From: Streptomyces koelreuteriae | GTDB taxonomy: Bacteria; Actinomycetota; Actinomycetes; Streptomycetales; Streptomycetaceae | Length of the DNA stretch: 64,000 nt | Direction: 5' to 3' | Assembly: GCF_018604545.1 (NCBI RefSeq) | Contig: NZ_CP075896.1 | Location: 992,001 to 1,056,000 of the forward strand | Part shown: positions 49,525-58,517 of the stretch, one piece after another | Numbering within the stretch: the stretch's first letter is position 1 | Layout of the letters: each line of letters opens with the position of its first letter | The notes under the pieces: model-generated | Told to the model about the DNA's origin: nothing | Database searches by the model: none | What the model saw: the letters and a program-made list of their open reading frames with translations, nothing else | Translations under genes and position numbers: made by a program

Positions 49525-50775
49525 TCAGAACCGGCCGGCGCCCCGGTACAGCTCCAGTTCCCCTTCGAGTTCGACGGCCAGCACCGTTGCGTACGGGTCG
49601 AGGTCCGCCGCGGCGGGGGGTTCGATCCAGAGGACGCCCGGCGTCTCGTGCAGGCCGCCGGTGACGCGGTGGGACAGTTCCGTGCCGCTGCCGAGGACCG
49701 TCACCCGGCGCACCGCGCTGAGCAGGCCCCGGACGTTGATCTCGGCGCGTGGGGCGTCGAACAGGGTCAGATAGAGGGTGCGGCGGTCCTGGGAGAGGGT
49801 GCTCGGGCCGTAGTGGTGACCCGGCGGGAGTCCCCGGACGGTGCCGTACACCGCTTCCGCGTGCCGGGCGATCCAGGTGCCGAGTCCTTCCAGCCGCTCC
49901 GCCTGCTCGGCCGGGATGGTGCCGTCCTCGCGCGGGCCGACGCTGAGGAGCAGATTGCCTCCGCCGCCGATGGTCTCGGTGAAGTAGCGGATCAGCTGAT
50001 CGACCGACTTGTGGTTGTGGTCGTGGTGCTGATGGCCCCAGGAGTCGTTGATCGTGAGGCACAGCTCCCAGGGGCCCTCCGGCGGGATGACGGGGGCGCC
50101 CTGTTCGGGGGTGGCGTAGTCGCCCTCGCTCAGCATGCGGGCGTTGAAGACGACGTCCGGGACCTCGGAGCGGATGAGGGCGGCGAGTTCGGGGATGCGC
50201 CACTGCTCCTCGCTGCGGTCCCACTCGCCGTCGAACCACAGCAGGTCGGGCCGGTAGCGGGACACCAGCTCCCGCAGCTGGCCGTCCCGGTAGGCGAGGA
50301 AGCGTTCCCAGGCGGCCGGGTCCTCGAACTCGACGGCGACCTCGGAGTAGCGGTTGTCCTCCAGCTCCGGCGGGCGGCCGGGCTTGCGGGTGGAGGCGTA
50401 GTCGGGGTGGCTCCAGTCCGAGTGCGAGTAGTAGAGGCCGACCTTGAGGCCCTGCTCGCGCAGGGCGTCGGCGTAGCCGGCGATCAGATCGCGGCCCACG
50501 TTGAGGTCGCCGTGGGCGCTGTCCCAGAGGGCGACTCCGTCGTGGTGGCGGCTGGTCAGCACGGCGTACCGGGCGCCGGCCCGCGCGAAGAGCTGTGCCC
50601 AGTCGCGCGGGTCGTAGCGGGAGGCCGTGAAGCGGTCGAACTGGGACATGTACCGGTCGTAGGGGACGATGTCGTCGTAGAACGACCAGGACTCCTGCAC
50701 GCCGTCGACGGCGTAGATGCCCCAGTGGATGAAGATCCCAAGCTTGGCGTCGCTGAACCAGGGTTGTACGGCCAT
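49525..50775 (-). CDS. alpha-L-fucosidase, GH29
   Basis: This 416-residue glycosidase removes terminal alpha-L-fucose. The GH29 core starts at once (WFSDAKLGIFIHWGIYAV), with SRHHDGVALWDS and KVGLYYSHSDWSHPDY. The catalytic nucleophile is Asp 182 in LLWFDGEWD. A small beta domain follows from about 330. There is no signal peptide, so it should act inside the cell on imported oligosaccharides. It starts three bases after the alpha-mannosidase stop, so the two are one operon. A 16-base hairpin follows. Confidence 0.92.
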   Translation of the reverse strand: MAVQPWFSDAKLGIFIHWGIYAVDGVQESWSFYDDIVPYDRYMSQFDRFTASRYDPRDWAQLFARAGARYAVLTSRHHDGVALWDSAHGDLNVGRDLIAGYADALREQGLKVGLYYSHSDWSHPDYASTRKPGRPPELEDNRYSEVAVEFEDPAAWERFLAYRDGQLRELVSRYRPDLLWFDGEWDRSEEQWRIPELAALIRSEVPDVVFNARMLSEGDYATPEQGAPVIPPEGPWELCLTINDSWGHQHHDHNHKSVDQLIRYFTETIGGGGNLLLSVGPREDGTIPAEQAERLEGLGTWIARHAEAVYGTVRGLPPGHHYGPSTLSQDRRTLYLTLFDAPRAEINVRGLLSAVRRVTVLGSGTELSHRVTGGLHETPGVLWIEPPAAADLDPYATVLAVELEGELELYRGAGRF

Positions 50776-50778
50776 GGG

Positions 50779-53700
50779 TCAGCCCCTGCGCAGACGCAGG
50801 GTGAGGATCTGGAAGGGCCGCAGGGTGACGGGGACACCGGCGTCGGTGATATCCGCTTCCTCGGTCGGCCGCTCCAGCAAATCGGTGATCTGCGCGCCGG
50901 CGAGCGGGAAGCCGGTGCGCAGGACGCCCTCGGCGCGGCCGCCGCGCGACTCGTAGAGCCGTACGACGACATCGCCCGAGGTGTCGTCGGCGAGCTTGAC
51001 CGCCTCCACGGTCACTCCCTCGCCCTCGACGGAGACGACCGCTTCGGGGGCGCCCGCCGCCTCGGCCACGCGGAGCGGCAGGTTGAGGGCGTAGCCCTCG
51101 GCGACGGCGTCCTCGATGCTCGCGCCGGGCAGCAGCGCGTAGGTGAAGCGGTGGCGGCCCTGGTCGGCCTCGGGGTCCGGGATGCGCGGGGCGCGCACCA
51201 GGCTGAGGCGGACGGTGGTCGTGGTGCCGCCGTCCTCGCGGACCGTGCGGGAGACGTCGTGGCCGTAGGTCGAGTCGTTGATGACCGCGACGCCGTAGCC
51301 GGGTTCGCCGAGGTGCACCCAGCGGTGGCCGGAGACCTCGAAGCGGGCCGCCTCCCAGCTGGTGTTGGTGTGGGTGGGCCGCTGGATGTGGCCGAACTGG
51401 ATCTCGGCGGAGGAGTGCGGGGCGCGGATGTCGACCGGGAAGGCCGCCTTGAGGATCTTCTCGGTCTCGTGCCAGTCGATGTCCGTCTCGATGTCGATGC
51501 GGGGACTGCCGGCGCGGACGGTGATCGTCTGGGTGATCGTGGAGCCCTTGCCGAAGGTCCGCTCGACGCGGACGGCGCCGATCAGCGGGTCCTGCTCGAC
51601 GACCGTGACGGACGAGGCGTCGAGGAGGTCCGTGTAGCGGTTCCGGTAGTGCTTGTCGATGTCCCAGGCGTCCCAGTAGTTGGGCAGGTCGGTGTGCAGG
51701 CGCAGCAGGTTGCCCGCGTCGGCCAGGACCTCGCGGTTCGCGCGCAGGTCCCGCACGGACGACAGGGTGCCGTCCTCGGCGATCTCCACGCGGACCAGCC
51801 CGTTGTCGAGCACCCGGCCGTTCACGGTCACGGGCTGCGCGGGGCGGGCGTCGGCGAGGGGCGCGGAGCCGCCGGCGGGGACCTCCACGTAGACCGGTGC
51901 GCCGTCGGCGGTGCGGATCACCTCGGCGCGGGCGTAGGGGCTGGTGTTGAAGGCGCGGGTCCCGCCGGCGCCGAGCGCGGCCACCGCCTCGGCGGTCAGC
52001 GTGTGCAGTTCACCGGCGACTCGGGCGTACTCGGCCTCGGCCTCGCGGTGCACCCAGGCGATGGAGGAGCCGGGCAGGATGTCGTGGAACTGGTGCAGCA
52101 GCACCGTCTTCCAGAGCCGGTCCAGCTTCTCGTACGGGTAGGAGTACCCGGGCGCGTGGAGCGCGGCGGTCGTCGCCCACAGCTCTGCCTCGCGCAGGAG
52201 GTGCTCGGAGCGGCGGTTGCCCTGCTTGGTGCGGGCCTGGGAGGTGTAGGTGGCGCGGTGCAGCTCCAGGTAGAGCTCGCCGACCCAGACGGGCGCGTCC
52301 GGGTACTCCTCGCGGGCCTTGGCGAAGAACGCGTCGGGGTGTTCGACGACGACCTTGGCGGAGCCCTCCAGGTCCGCCAGCCGGCGGGCGCGTTCCATGA
52401 TCTCGCGGGTGGGGCCGCCACCGCCGTCGCCCCAGCCGAAGGGGGCCAGGGAGCGGGAGGCGCCGCCCTTCTCCGAGTAGTTGCGGACCGCGCGGGACAT
52501 CTCCTCGCCGCTGAAGCGGGCGTTGTAGGTGTCGACCGGCGGGAAGTGGGTGAAGATGCGGGTGCCGTCGATGCCCTCCCACCAGAAGGTGTGGTGGGGG
52601 AACTTGTTGGTCTGGTTCCAGGAGATCTTCTGGGTGAGGAACCACTCGTTCCCGGCGAGCTTGGCGATCTGCGGGTAGGCCGCGTTGTAGCCGAAGGAGT
52701 CCGGCAGCCAGACGCCCTTGGTCTCGATGCCGAAGTGGTCCATGAAGAACCGCTTGCCGTGGATGAACTGGCGGGCGACGGCCTCGCCGCCGGGCAGGTT
52801 GCCGTCAGACTCGACCCACATGCCGCCGACCGGCGCCCACTGGCCCTTCTTGACCGACTCCTGGATGCGGGCCCACACCTTGGGGTAGTTGTCGCGCACC
52901 CATTCGTACTGCTGGGCCTGGGAGCAGGCGAAGATGAAGTCGTCGTACTCGTCGGCCAGGGACGTGACGTTGGAGAACGTGCGGGACGTCTTGCGCTTGG
53001 TCTCGCGGATCGGCCAGAGCCAGGCGGAGTCGATGTGGGCGTGGCCGACGCCGGAGACGGTGTGCGCGCTGGCGTGCGCGGGGCGGGCGAGGGCCGGCTT
53101 CAGCGCCTCGCGGACGGCGGAGGCGGAGCCGGAGACGTCGTCCAGGTCGAGCAGGTCCATCGCCCGGTCGAGCGCGTGGGCGATCTCGTGCCGGCGGGGG
53201 TCGTGCTCGCCCAGCTCCAGCATCAGCTCGCGCAGCACCTGGACGTCGAGGTCGAGGTGCCAGACCTCCTCGTCGAGGATCGCGATGTCGGCGCTGCGGA
53301 AGGTGTAGAGGGGCTTGTCGCCCGCGGTCAGCTTGTCCCCGAGCGGGGTGACCTTCGAGAAGTTGTCCGCGAGGATGTCCGGGTTGGAGGCGGCCTCGAC
53401 CAGGTAGTCGATCGTCTCCCCGCCCGTCGCCGGGTCGGCGATCGCCACGTACTGGTTGAGCGGGTTGACAGCCTTCAGCGGGGTGCCGTCGGTGAGGTGC
53501 ACGAGGGCCTCGGCCTGGTTGCCGGGCCAGTCGCCCACGAAGCCGAGGTCGATGACGGCCTCGACCCGCCGGCCGGCCCACTCGGCGGGGACCTGCCCGC
53601 GCATGCGGAACCAGGTGGTGCCCCAGGGCGGGCCCCACGGGGTGCCCATGGCGAACGGCTCGTACGAGGCGGCGGCGGCCTCCTCGAAGGAGACCGGCTC

Positions 53701-53820
53701 CCCCGGTGCCTGCCAGGCCTCCACCTCGAAGGGGACGGTGGCCGCGTAGATCGCGGTCTTGATGCGCTGGTCGTGGAGGCGCTGGACGCGCTCTTCGATC
53801 CGGCGGCTTTCGTCATGCAT
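50779..53820 (-). CDS. alpha-mannosidase, GH38
   Basis: This 1013-residue cytoplasmic alpha-mannosidase of the bacterial GH38 class has the zinc site and catalytic residues in GVGHAHIDSAWLWPIRET and GGMWVESDGNLPGGE, where the Asp is the nucleophile. Further blocks are FLTQKISWNQTNKFPHHTFWWEGIDGT-like sequence and RLWKTVLLHQFHDILPGSSI. The C-terminal third is the usual beta-sandwich. No signal peptide is seen. It follows the GH4 gene after 71 bases that contain a LacI/cre-type palindrome, so it may have its own promoter. Confidence 0.94.
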   Translation of the reverse strand: MHDESRRIEERVQRLHDQRIKTAIYAATVPFEVEAWQAPGEPVSFEEAAAASYEPFAMGTPWGPPWGTTWFRMRGQVPAEWAGRRVEAVIDLGFVGDWPGNQAEALVHLTDGTPLKAVNPLNQYVAIADPATGGETIDYLVEAASNPDILADNFSKVTPLGDKLTAGDKPLYTFRSADIAILDEEVWHLDLDVQVLRELMLELGEHDPRRHEIAHALDRAMDLLDLDDVSGSASAVREALKPALARPAHASAHTVSGVGHAHIDSAWLWPIRETKRKTSRTFSNVTSLADEYDDFIFACSQAQQYEWVRDNYPKVWARIQESVKKGQWAPVGGMWVESDGNLPGGEAVARQFIHGKRFFMDHFGIETKGVWLPDSFGYNAAYPQIAKLAGNEWFLTQKISWNQTNKFPHHTFWWEGIDGTRIFTHFPPVDTYNARFSGEEMSRAVRNYSEKGGASRSLAPFGWGDGGGGPTREIMERARRLADLEGSAKVVVEHPDAFFAKAREEYPDAPVWVGELYLELHRATYTSQARTKQGNRRSEHLLREAELWATTAALHAPGYSYPYEKLDRLWKTVLLHQFHDILPGSSIAWVHREAEAEYARVAGELHTLTAEAVAALGAGGTRAFNTSPYARAEVIRTADGAPVYVEVPAGGSAPLADARPAQPVTVNGRVLDNGLVRVEIAEDGTLSSVRDLRANREVLADAGNLLRLHTDLPNYWDAWDIDKHYRNRYTDLLDASSVTVVEQDPLIGAVRVERTFGKGSTITQTITVRAGSPRIDIETDIDWHETEKILKAAFPVDIRAPHSSAEIQFGHIQRPTHTNTSWEAARFEVSGHRWVHLGEPGYGVAVINDSTYGHDVSRTVREDGGTTTTVRLSLVRAPRIPDPEADQGRHRFTYALLPGASIEDAVAEGYALNLPLRVAEAAGAPEAVVSVEGEGVTVEAVKLADDTSGDVVVRLYESRGGRAEGVLRTGFPLAGAQITDLLERPTEEADITDAGVPVTLRPFQILTLRLRRG

Positions 53821-53866
53821 GAGATGTCTCCAGGAAGCGGAACGAGCGAGCAGGCGGGAAGCGGTG

Positions 53867-53883
53867 GGGGAAAGCGCTTACCG
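53867..53883. promoter_or_regulatory. LacI/cre-type palindrome upstream of the alpha-mannosidase
   Basis: GGAAAGCGCTTACC has an AAGCGCTT core and 12 of 14 symmetric positions. It lies about 50 bases upstream of the alpha-mannosidase start, between it and the GH4 gene. LacI-family sugar regulators bind such sites. No LacI gene is nearby; the nearest in the window is 51 kb away. Confidence 0.5.
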
Positions 53884-53891
53884 GACGGCGT

Positions 53892-55229
53892 TCACCTAAG
53901 GTACGCCAGCCCGGGATGGACCTCGGTGTAGCCCTCGACCAGCCGGCGGGCCACATTGACGGAGTCGACGAGCGGGTGCAGCGCGAAGGCCTTCACCGCC
54001 GTCGCCCGGGAGCCGGAGTCGGCGGCGGACAGCACCTCGCGCTCGACGGCCTTGACCGCGCAGACCAGTCCGGTGGCGTGGTCGGGGAGCGGCTCGACGG
54101 TGACGGGGTGGGCGCCGTTGGCGTCGACGAGGCAGGGGACCTCGATGACGGCGTCGGTGTCCAGGACCGACAGGGTGCGCCGGTTGCGGACGTTGAGGAT
54201 CAGGGTGGTGCGCTCGTCCCGGGCGATGGCCCGCATCAGGGCGAGGGCGACCTTCTCGTAGCCGCCCGACAGATCGTCCTCGTCGCGTTCGCCGGCGCCC
54301 GCCGTCTCGCGGTTCTCGGCCATGTAGGTGGCCTCGCGTTCGGCGCGGGTGTCGTCCCAGACCTTGAGGGCGGGGGCGTCCGGGTTCCGCATCTCGGCGT
54401 AGAAGCGGGCCTGCTGGTCGTGCAGGAAGGCGCCGCGGGTCTTCTCGGCCTGCTGGTAGGCCCGTACGGCCTCACGGTTGAAGTAGTAGTAGTGCAGATA
54501 TTCGTTGGGGATCGCGCCGAGGGAGCGCAGCCAGTCGGTGCCGAAGAGCTTGCCCTCCTCGAAGGAGCCGAGCAGGTCGGGGTCGGCGAGCAGCCGCGGG
54601 AGTTCGTCGCGGCCGGCGATGTGCAGGCCGCGCACCCAGCCGAGGTGGTTGAGACCGACGTAGTCGATCCAGGCTTCCCTGGGGTTCCCGCCGAGCACGC
54701 GGGCGATGCGGCGGCCGAGGCCCACGGGTGAGTCGCAGATGCCGATGACGCGGTCGCCGAGGTGGCGGGACATGGCCTCGGTGACCAGGCCGGCCGGGTT
54801 GGTGAAGTTGATGACCCAGGCCTCGGGCGCGAGCCGGGCCACCCGCCGGGCGATGTCGACGGCGACCGGGACCGTGCGCAGGCCGTAGGCGATGCCGCCC
54901 GCACCGACCGTCTCCTGGCCGAGGACGCCCTCGGCCAGGGCCACCCGCTCGTCGTTCGCGCGGCCCTCCAGGCCGCCGACGCGGATCGCGGAGAACACGA
55001 AGTCGGCGCCGCGCAGGGCCTCGTCGAGGTCGGTGGTGGCGCTCACCTCGGGCGCGTCGGGGACACCGGCCGCCTGCTCGGCGAGGACCCGGGTCACCGC
55101 CGACAGCCGTCCGGCGTCCAGATCGTGCAGGACGACGTGGGTCACCCGGCCCTCGGCGTGGTCCTGGAGGAGCGCCCCGTACACCAGCGGCACGCGGAAT
55201 CCTCCGCCGCCCAGAATCGTCAGTTTCAC
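53892..55229 (-). CDS. GH4 family NAD/Mn-dependent 6-phospho-beta-glucosidase-like enzyme
   Basis: This 445-residue glycosidase of family 4 cleaves by an oxidation-elimination route with NAD and a metal. The NAD fold starts KLTILGGGGFRVPLVYGALL. Conserved parts are VINFTNPAGLVTEAM, GICDSPVGLGRRIA (metal Cys) and GLNHLGWVRG (metal His). The length is typical. It starts at GTG overlapping the DeoR stop by four bases. Most relatives act on 6-phospho-beta-glucosides, but Streptomyces rarely uses PTS for disaccharides, so another substrate, such as a product made by the PfkB kinase next door, is possible. Confidence 0.88.
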   Translation of the reverse strand: MKLTILGGGGFRVPLVYGALLQDHAEGRVTHVVLHDLDAGRLSAVTRVLAEQAAGVPDAPEVSATTDLDEALRGADFVFSAIRVGGLEGRANDERVALAEGVLGQETVGAGGIAYGLRTVPVAVDIARRVARLAPEAWVINFTNPAGLVTEAMSRHLGDRVIGICDSPVGLGRRIARVLGGNPREAWIDYVGLNHLGWVRGLHIAGRDELPRLLADPDLLGSFEEGKLFGTDWLRSLGAIPNEYLHYYYFNREAVRAYQQAEKTRGAFLHDQQARFYAEMRNPDAPALKVWDDTRAEREATYMAENRETAGAGERDEDDLSGGYEKVALALMRAIARDERTTLILNVRNRRTLSVLDTDAVIEVPCLVDANGAHPVTVEPLPDHATGLVCAVKAVEREVLSAADSGSRATAVKAFALHPLVDSVNVARRLVEGYTEVHPGLAYLR

Positions 55230-56011
55230 GTCTGCACCTTTCCCGCCACGACGACCTCGACGCCCGCCTCCTGCAAGGAGGCCCGCGTCGCCGTGTCGAC
55301 CGGCGCGTTCGTCACCACCACGTCCAGGTCCTCAGGACCGCAGACCTTCGCCATCCCGTGTCCGGGGAACTTCGCCGTGTCGGCGAGCAGGGCGACCTTC
55401 TCACTGGCCTTGATCATGGCCCGCTTGACCGGCACCTCCACGACCGTGGTGTCCATGACCTGTCCGCCGGGCCGTACACCGCTGGTGCCGAGGAAGAGCC
55501 AGTCGGCGTGGAGCTGGCGCAGGTTGTCCTCGGTGAGGAAGCCGACCAGGGAGCGGTACTCGCGGCGGACCATACCGCCGAGCAGGACCAGTTCGATGCC
55601 CTCGTCGTCGGCGAGTTCCTCGTAGACCACCAGGTTGCTGGTGATCACGGTGAGCCGGCGGCCGTGCAGCTGCCGGGCCAGGCGGTAGGCGGTCGTCCCG
55701 ATGTCCAGCAGGACCGACTGGCCGTCCTCGATGAGCGCCGCGGCGCGCTCCGCTATGGCGTCCTTCTCGGAGACGCGCACCTCGGCGACCTCGGCGAAGG
55801 GCTGGTCGCCCTCCTCGACGACGGCGCCGCCGTGGACGCGGGTGAGAAGACCGTCTTCTTCCAGTTTGACCAGGTCACGCCTGATAGTGGCGGGGCTCAC
55901 ACCCAGCCGCTCGGAGAGGTCGGTCACAGCCGCGGGGCCTCCTGAGCGAAGGGCCCGCAGGATGAGTTGGTGTCGTCGTTCTGCCAGCACGGCCGGAACA
56001 CTACTCGTCAT
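55226..56011 (-). CDS. DeoR/GlpR family transcriptional regulator
   Basis: This 261-residue regulator has a DeoR winged helix (AAVTDLSERLGVSPATIRRDLVKLEEDGLLTRVHGGAVV) and a sugar-phosphate sensor domain with DIGTTAYRLARQL and FLGTSGV. Such proteins normally respond to a phosphorylated sugar. The ATG at 56011 is preferred; a TTG two codons earlier is possible. It is divergent from the PfkB kinase gene and coupled to the GH4 gene. A PfkB product would be a natural inducer for a DeoR sensor, so it probably controls both arms of the locus. Confidence 0.9.
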   Translation of the reverse strand: MTSSVPAVLAERRHQLILRALRSGGPAAVTDLSERLGVSPATIRRDLVKLEEDGLLTRVHGGAVVEEGDQPFAEVAEVRVSEKDAIAERAAALIEDGQSVLLDIGTTAYRLARQLHGRRLTVITSNLVVYEELADDEGIELVLLGGMVRREYRSLVGFLTEDNLRQLHADWLFLGTSGVRPGGQVMDTTVVEVPVKRAMIKASEKVALLADTAKFPGHGMAKVCGPEDLDVVVTNAPVDTATRASLQEAGVEVVVAGKVQT

Positions 56012-56137
56012 CTTCAATCATTTCCATGCTCAGTTCTGCTCGGGTATTGACCAATCTCTCGGAGCAGCGCACGATTCCGGTCACGGAAATGAAGAGTTTT
56101 GACGATCTCTGTCGAACTCGAGCGAGAGGACACATCC

Positions 56138-57190
56138 GTGGACGACGACCGGCCCGATGTGCTGCTGACCGGGCTGCTCTTCTACGACCTCGTCCTCACG
56201 GGGCTCGGCAAGCCGCCGACACCCGGCGAGGAGATCTGGACCGAGGGCATGGGCTGCGGCCCGGGCGGCATCGCGAACCTCGCGGTGGCGGCCTCCCGCT
56301 TCGGCCTGAAGACCTCCCTGGCCACCGTGTTCGGCGACGACTTCTACGGCGAGCACTGCCGTGACGTCCTGTGCGACCAGGAGGGCGTCGACCTCTCGCT
56401 CTCCCGGACGGCGGACGGCTGGCCCACCCCGGTCACCGTCTCCGTCGCCTTCGGCCACGACCGCGCCCTGCTCACCCATGGCCAGGAGCCGCCGTACTCG
56501 CAGGACGCGCTGATGGGCGACCCGCCCGGCGCGCGGACCGCCCTGGTGCACCTCGAGGCCGAGCCGCGCGAGTGGCTCGCCAAGGCCGCCGCGAACGGCA
56601 CGCAGGTCTACGCCGACGTCGGCTGGGACCCCACCCAGGAGTGGCCGACGGCTCTCCTGGAGCAGCTCGCGCTGTGCCACGCCTTCCTCCCGAACGAGAC
56701 GGAGGCCATGGCCTACACCCGCACCGACAGCGCGGTGGCCGCGCTCGGCACACTGTCCGAGCTGGTGCCGGTCGCCGTGGTCACCCGGGGCGGGGACGGC
56801 GCCCTGGCCGTCGACCAGATCACCGGCGAGTACGCGGACGTGCCCGCCCTCGACGTCGACGTGCTCGACGCGACGGGCGCCGGGGACGTCTTCGGCGCCG
56901 CCTTCGTCACCGCCTCGCTCGGCGGCTGGCCGCTGGCGGAGCGGCTGCGGTTCGCGGTGCTCGCGGCCGGGCTGTCCGTCGGGCACCACGGCGGAGCCCT
57001 CGCGGCCCCCGGCTGGTACGGCGTGCACCGCTGGTGGCACTCCCTGACCGACCCCGAACTGAAGCGGTCGTACGGCTTCCTGGCCGACCGGCTCCCGGTG
57101 GACCCCGGGCCGGCTCTCGCGTACGCCCCCCTCACCCCGCCGGCCCCTCACACGTCCGTCGGCCCACGCGCCTCCGAACGGCGGCACTGA
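56138..57190 (+). CDS. PfkB family carbohydrate kinase
   Basis: This 350-residue ribokinase-type kinase has an N-terminal sugar-binding part with GCGPGGIANLAVAASRFGLKTSL and the C-terminal PfkB signature DATGAGDVFGAAFV at 244-257, whose Asp 250 is the catalytic base. The GTG at 56138 is chosen because GAGAGGA lies seven bases upstream; a TTG further left has no such site. It is the first gene of the plus-strand arm, followed after 46 bases by the sugar-binding protein. It likely phosphorylates the imported sugar or one released by the glycosidases. Confidence 0.88.
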   Translation: MDDDRPDVLLTGLLFYDLVLTGLGKPPTPGEEIWTEGMGCGPGGIANLAVAASRFGLKTSLATVFGDDFYGEHCRDVLCDQEGVDLSLSRTADGWPTPVTVSVAFGHDRALLTHGQEPPYSQDALMGDPPGARTALVHLEAEPREWLAKAAANGTQVYADVGWDPTQEWPTALLEQLALCHAFLPNETEAMAYTRTDSAVAALGTLSELVPVAVVTRGGDGALAVDQITGEYADVPALDVDVLDATGAGDVFGAAFVTASLGGWPLAERLRFAVLAAGLSVGHHGGALAAPGWYGVHRWWHSLTDPELKRSYGFLADRLPVDPGPALAYAPLTPPAPHTSVGPRASERRH

Positions 57191-57236
57191 TCCCCGCACC
57201 CCTCTCCACGTCGAACATGAACAACAGGAGTGACCC

Positions 57237-58514
57237 GTGGACCTTTCCCGCAGACGCTTCCTCCAGGCCGCCGCGTTCACCGCGGCCGCCTCCGGTCTGA
57301 CCGTGGCATGCGGCAACGGCTCAGGATCGGCCGGCAGCAAGAACGGCAAGAGCCTCACCTTGTGGTACTGGGGAGGCGCGCTCAGCGACAAGGTGGTCGC
57401 CGAGGCGAAGACGCACTTCGCCAAGGAGGTGAAGCTGACCGCCGCCTCCATCGGCGGCGACTTCAAGTCGAAGCTCACCACCACCCTCGCCGCGGGCACC
57501 TCCGTGCCCGACATCACCGGCATCAAGGGCGAGGACATGGCGTCCTTCCTGCCCAACGCGAACCGCTTCCTCGACCTCAACGACCTGGGCTTCAAGGACA
57601 TCTCGTCGCAGTACCTGGACTGGAAGACCAAGCTCGCGCGGACCGAGGACGGCAAGCAGATCGGCTTCCCGATCGACATCGGCCCCACCGCGCTGTTCTA
57701 CCGGGCGGACCTGTTCGACAAGGCCGGGCTGCCCACCGACCCCGACAAGGTCGCGGCCCGGGCGGGGACCTGGGACGACTACTTCGCGCTCGGCACCGAG
57801 CTGAAGGAGAAGGTGCCCGGCACCTACCTGGTCAACAACATCGGCTCGGTGTTCAACATGGCGGTCGGGCAGGGCACCGAGCGGTTCATCGACAAGGACA
57901 ACCGCTTCATCGGCGACCAGGACCACATCCGCAAGGCGTGGACCACCGCGGTCCGCCCCTACACCCTCGGTCTCGACGCCAAGATCAACGACAACAGCTG
58001 GAACGCGGCCGTCGGCAAGAGCCTGAGCACCGAACTCGGCGCCGCCTGGCACGCGCTGGACATCGAGCAGGCGGCCCCGAAGACCAAGGGCAAGTGGCGG
58101 GTCTGCGCGATGCCCGGCGGGCCGGCCAACCAGGGCGGCTCCTATCTGGCCCTGCCCAAGCAGTGCCGGAACCCCGAAGAGGCATTCAAGATCATCAGCT
58201 GGATCCTCAGCCCGGAGAACGACGCCCGCGGCTTCGCCGACGCCGCGATCTTCCCGGCCGCGCCGGCGGCGTACGCCATGCCGGCCATGACGGGCGGCGA
58301 CCCCTTCTTCGGCGGGCAGAAGATCATCGAGGTGTTCGGCCCGGCCGCCAAGTCCATACCGGCCAGCTACGAGGCACCCGCGGACGCCGCCGTCATGGCC
58401 CCCTTCATGACCGAGCTGACCAGCATCGAGTCCAAGGGCAAGAAGCCCGACGACGCCTGGCACGACGCTGTCAGCCAGGCCAAGCAGATCGCCCGCCGCC
58501 AGGGGGTGAGCTGA
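57237..58514 (+). CDS. ABC sugar transporter solute-binding lipoprotein
   Basis: This 425-residue extracellular binding protein of family 1 (CUT1) has a twin-arginine start (SRRRFLQAAAF) and a lipobox ending at Cys 25 (LTVAC), so it is a Tat-exported lipoprotein. The fold is visible in SLTLWYWGGALSDKVV, GFPIDIGPTALFYRADLFDKAGLP and GPANQGGSYLALPKQCRNPEEAFKIISWI. The GTG start has GGAG a few bases upstream. The two permease genes follow. The bound ligand should be an oligosaccharide related to the nearby enzymes. Confidence 0.92.
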   Translation: MDLSRRRFLQAAAFTAAASGLTVACGNGSGSAGSKNGKSLTLWYWGGALSDKVVAEAKTHFAKEVKLTAASIGGDFKSKLTTTLAAGTSVPDITGIKGEDMASFLPNANRFLDLNDLGFKDISSQYLDWKTKLARTEDGKQIGFPIDIGPTALFYRADLFDKAGLPTDPDKVAARAGTWDDYFALGTELKEKVPGTYLVNNIGSVFNMAVGQGTERFIDKDNRFIGDQDHIRKAWTTAVRPYTLGLDAKINDNSWNAAVGKSLSTELGAAWHALDIEQAAPKTKGKWRVCAMPGGPANQGGSYLALPKQCRNPEEAFKIISWILSPENDARGFADAAIFPAAPAAYAMPAMTGGDPFFGGQKIIEVFGPAAKSIPASYEAPADAAVMAPFMTELTSIESKGKKPDDAWHDAVSQAKQIARRQGVS

Positions 58515-58517
58515 GCG

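Noticed and set aside
49405..53931. A plus-strand open frame of about 1500 codons opposite the alpha-fucosidase and alpha-mannosidase genes
   Set aside because: It is a codon-bias mirror of the GH29 and GH38 genes. The protein is Gly/Val/Asp-rich without any domain, while the opposite strand has complete catalytic motifs.
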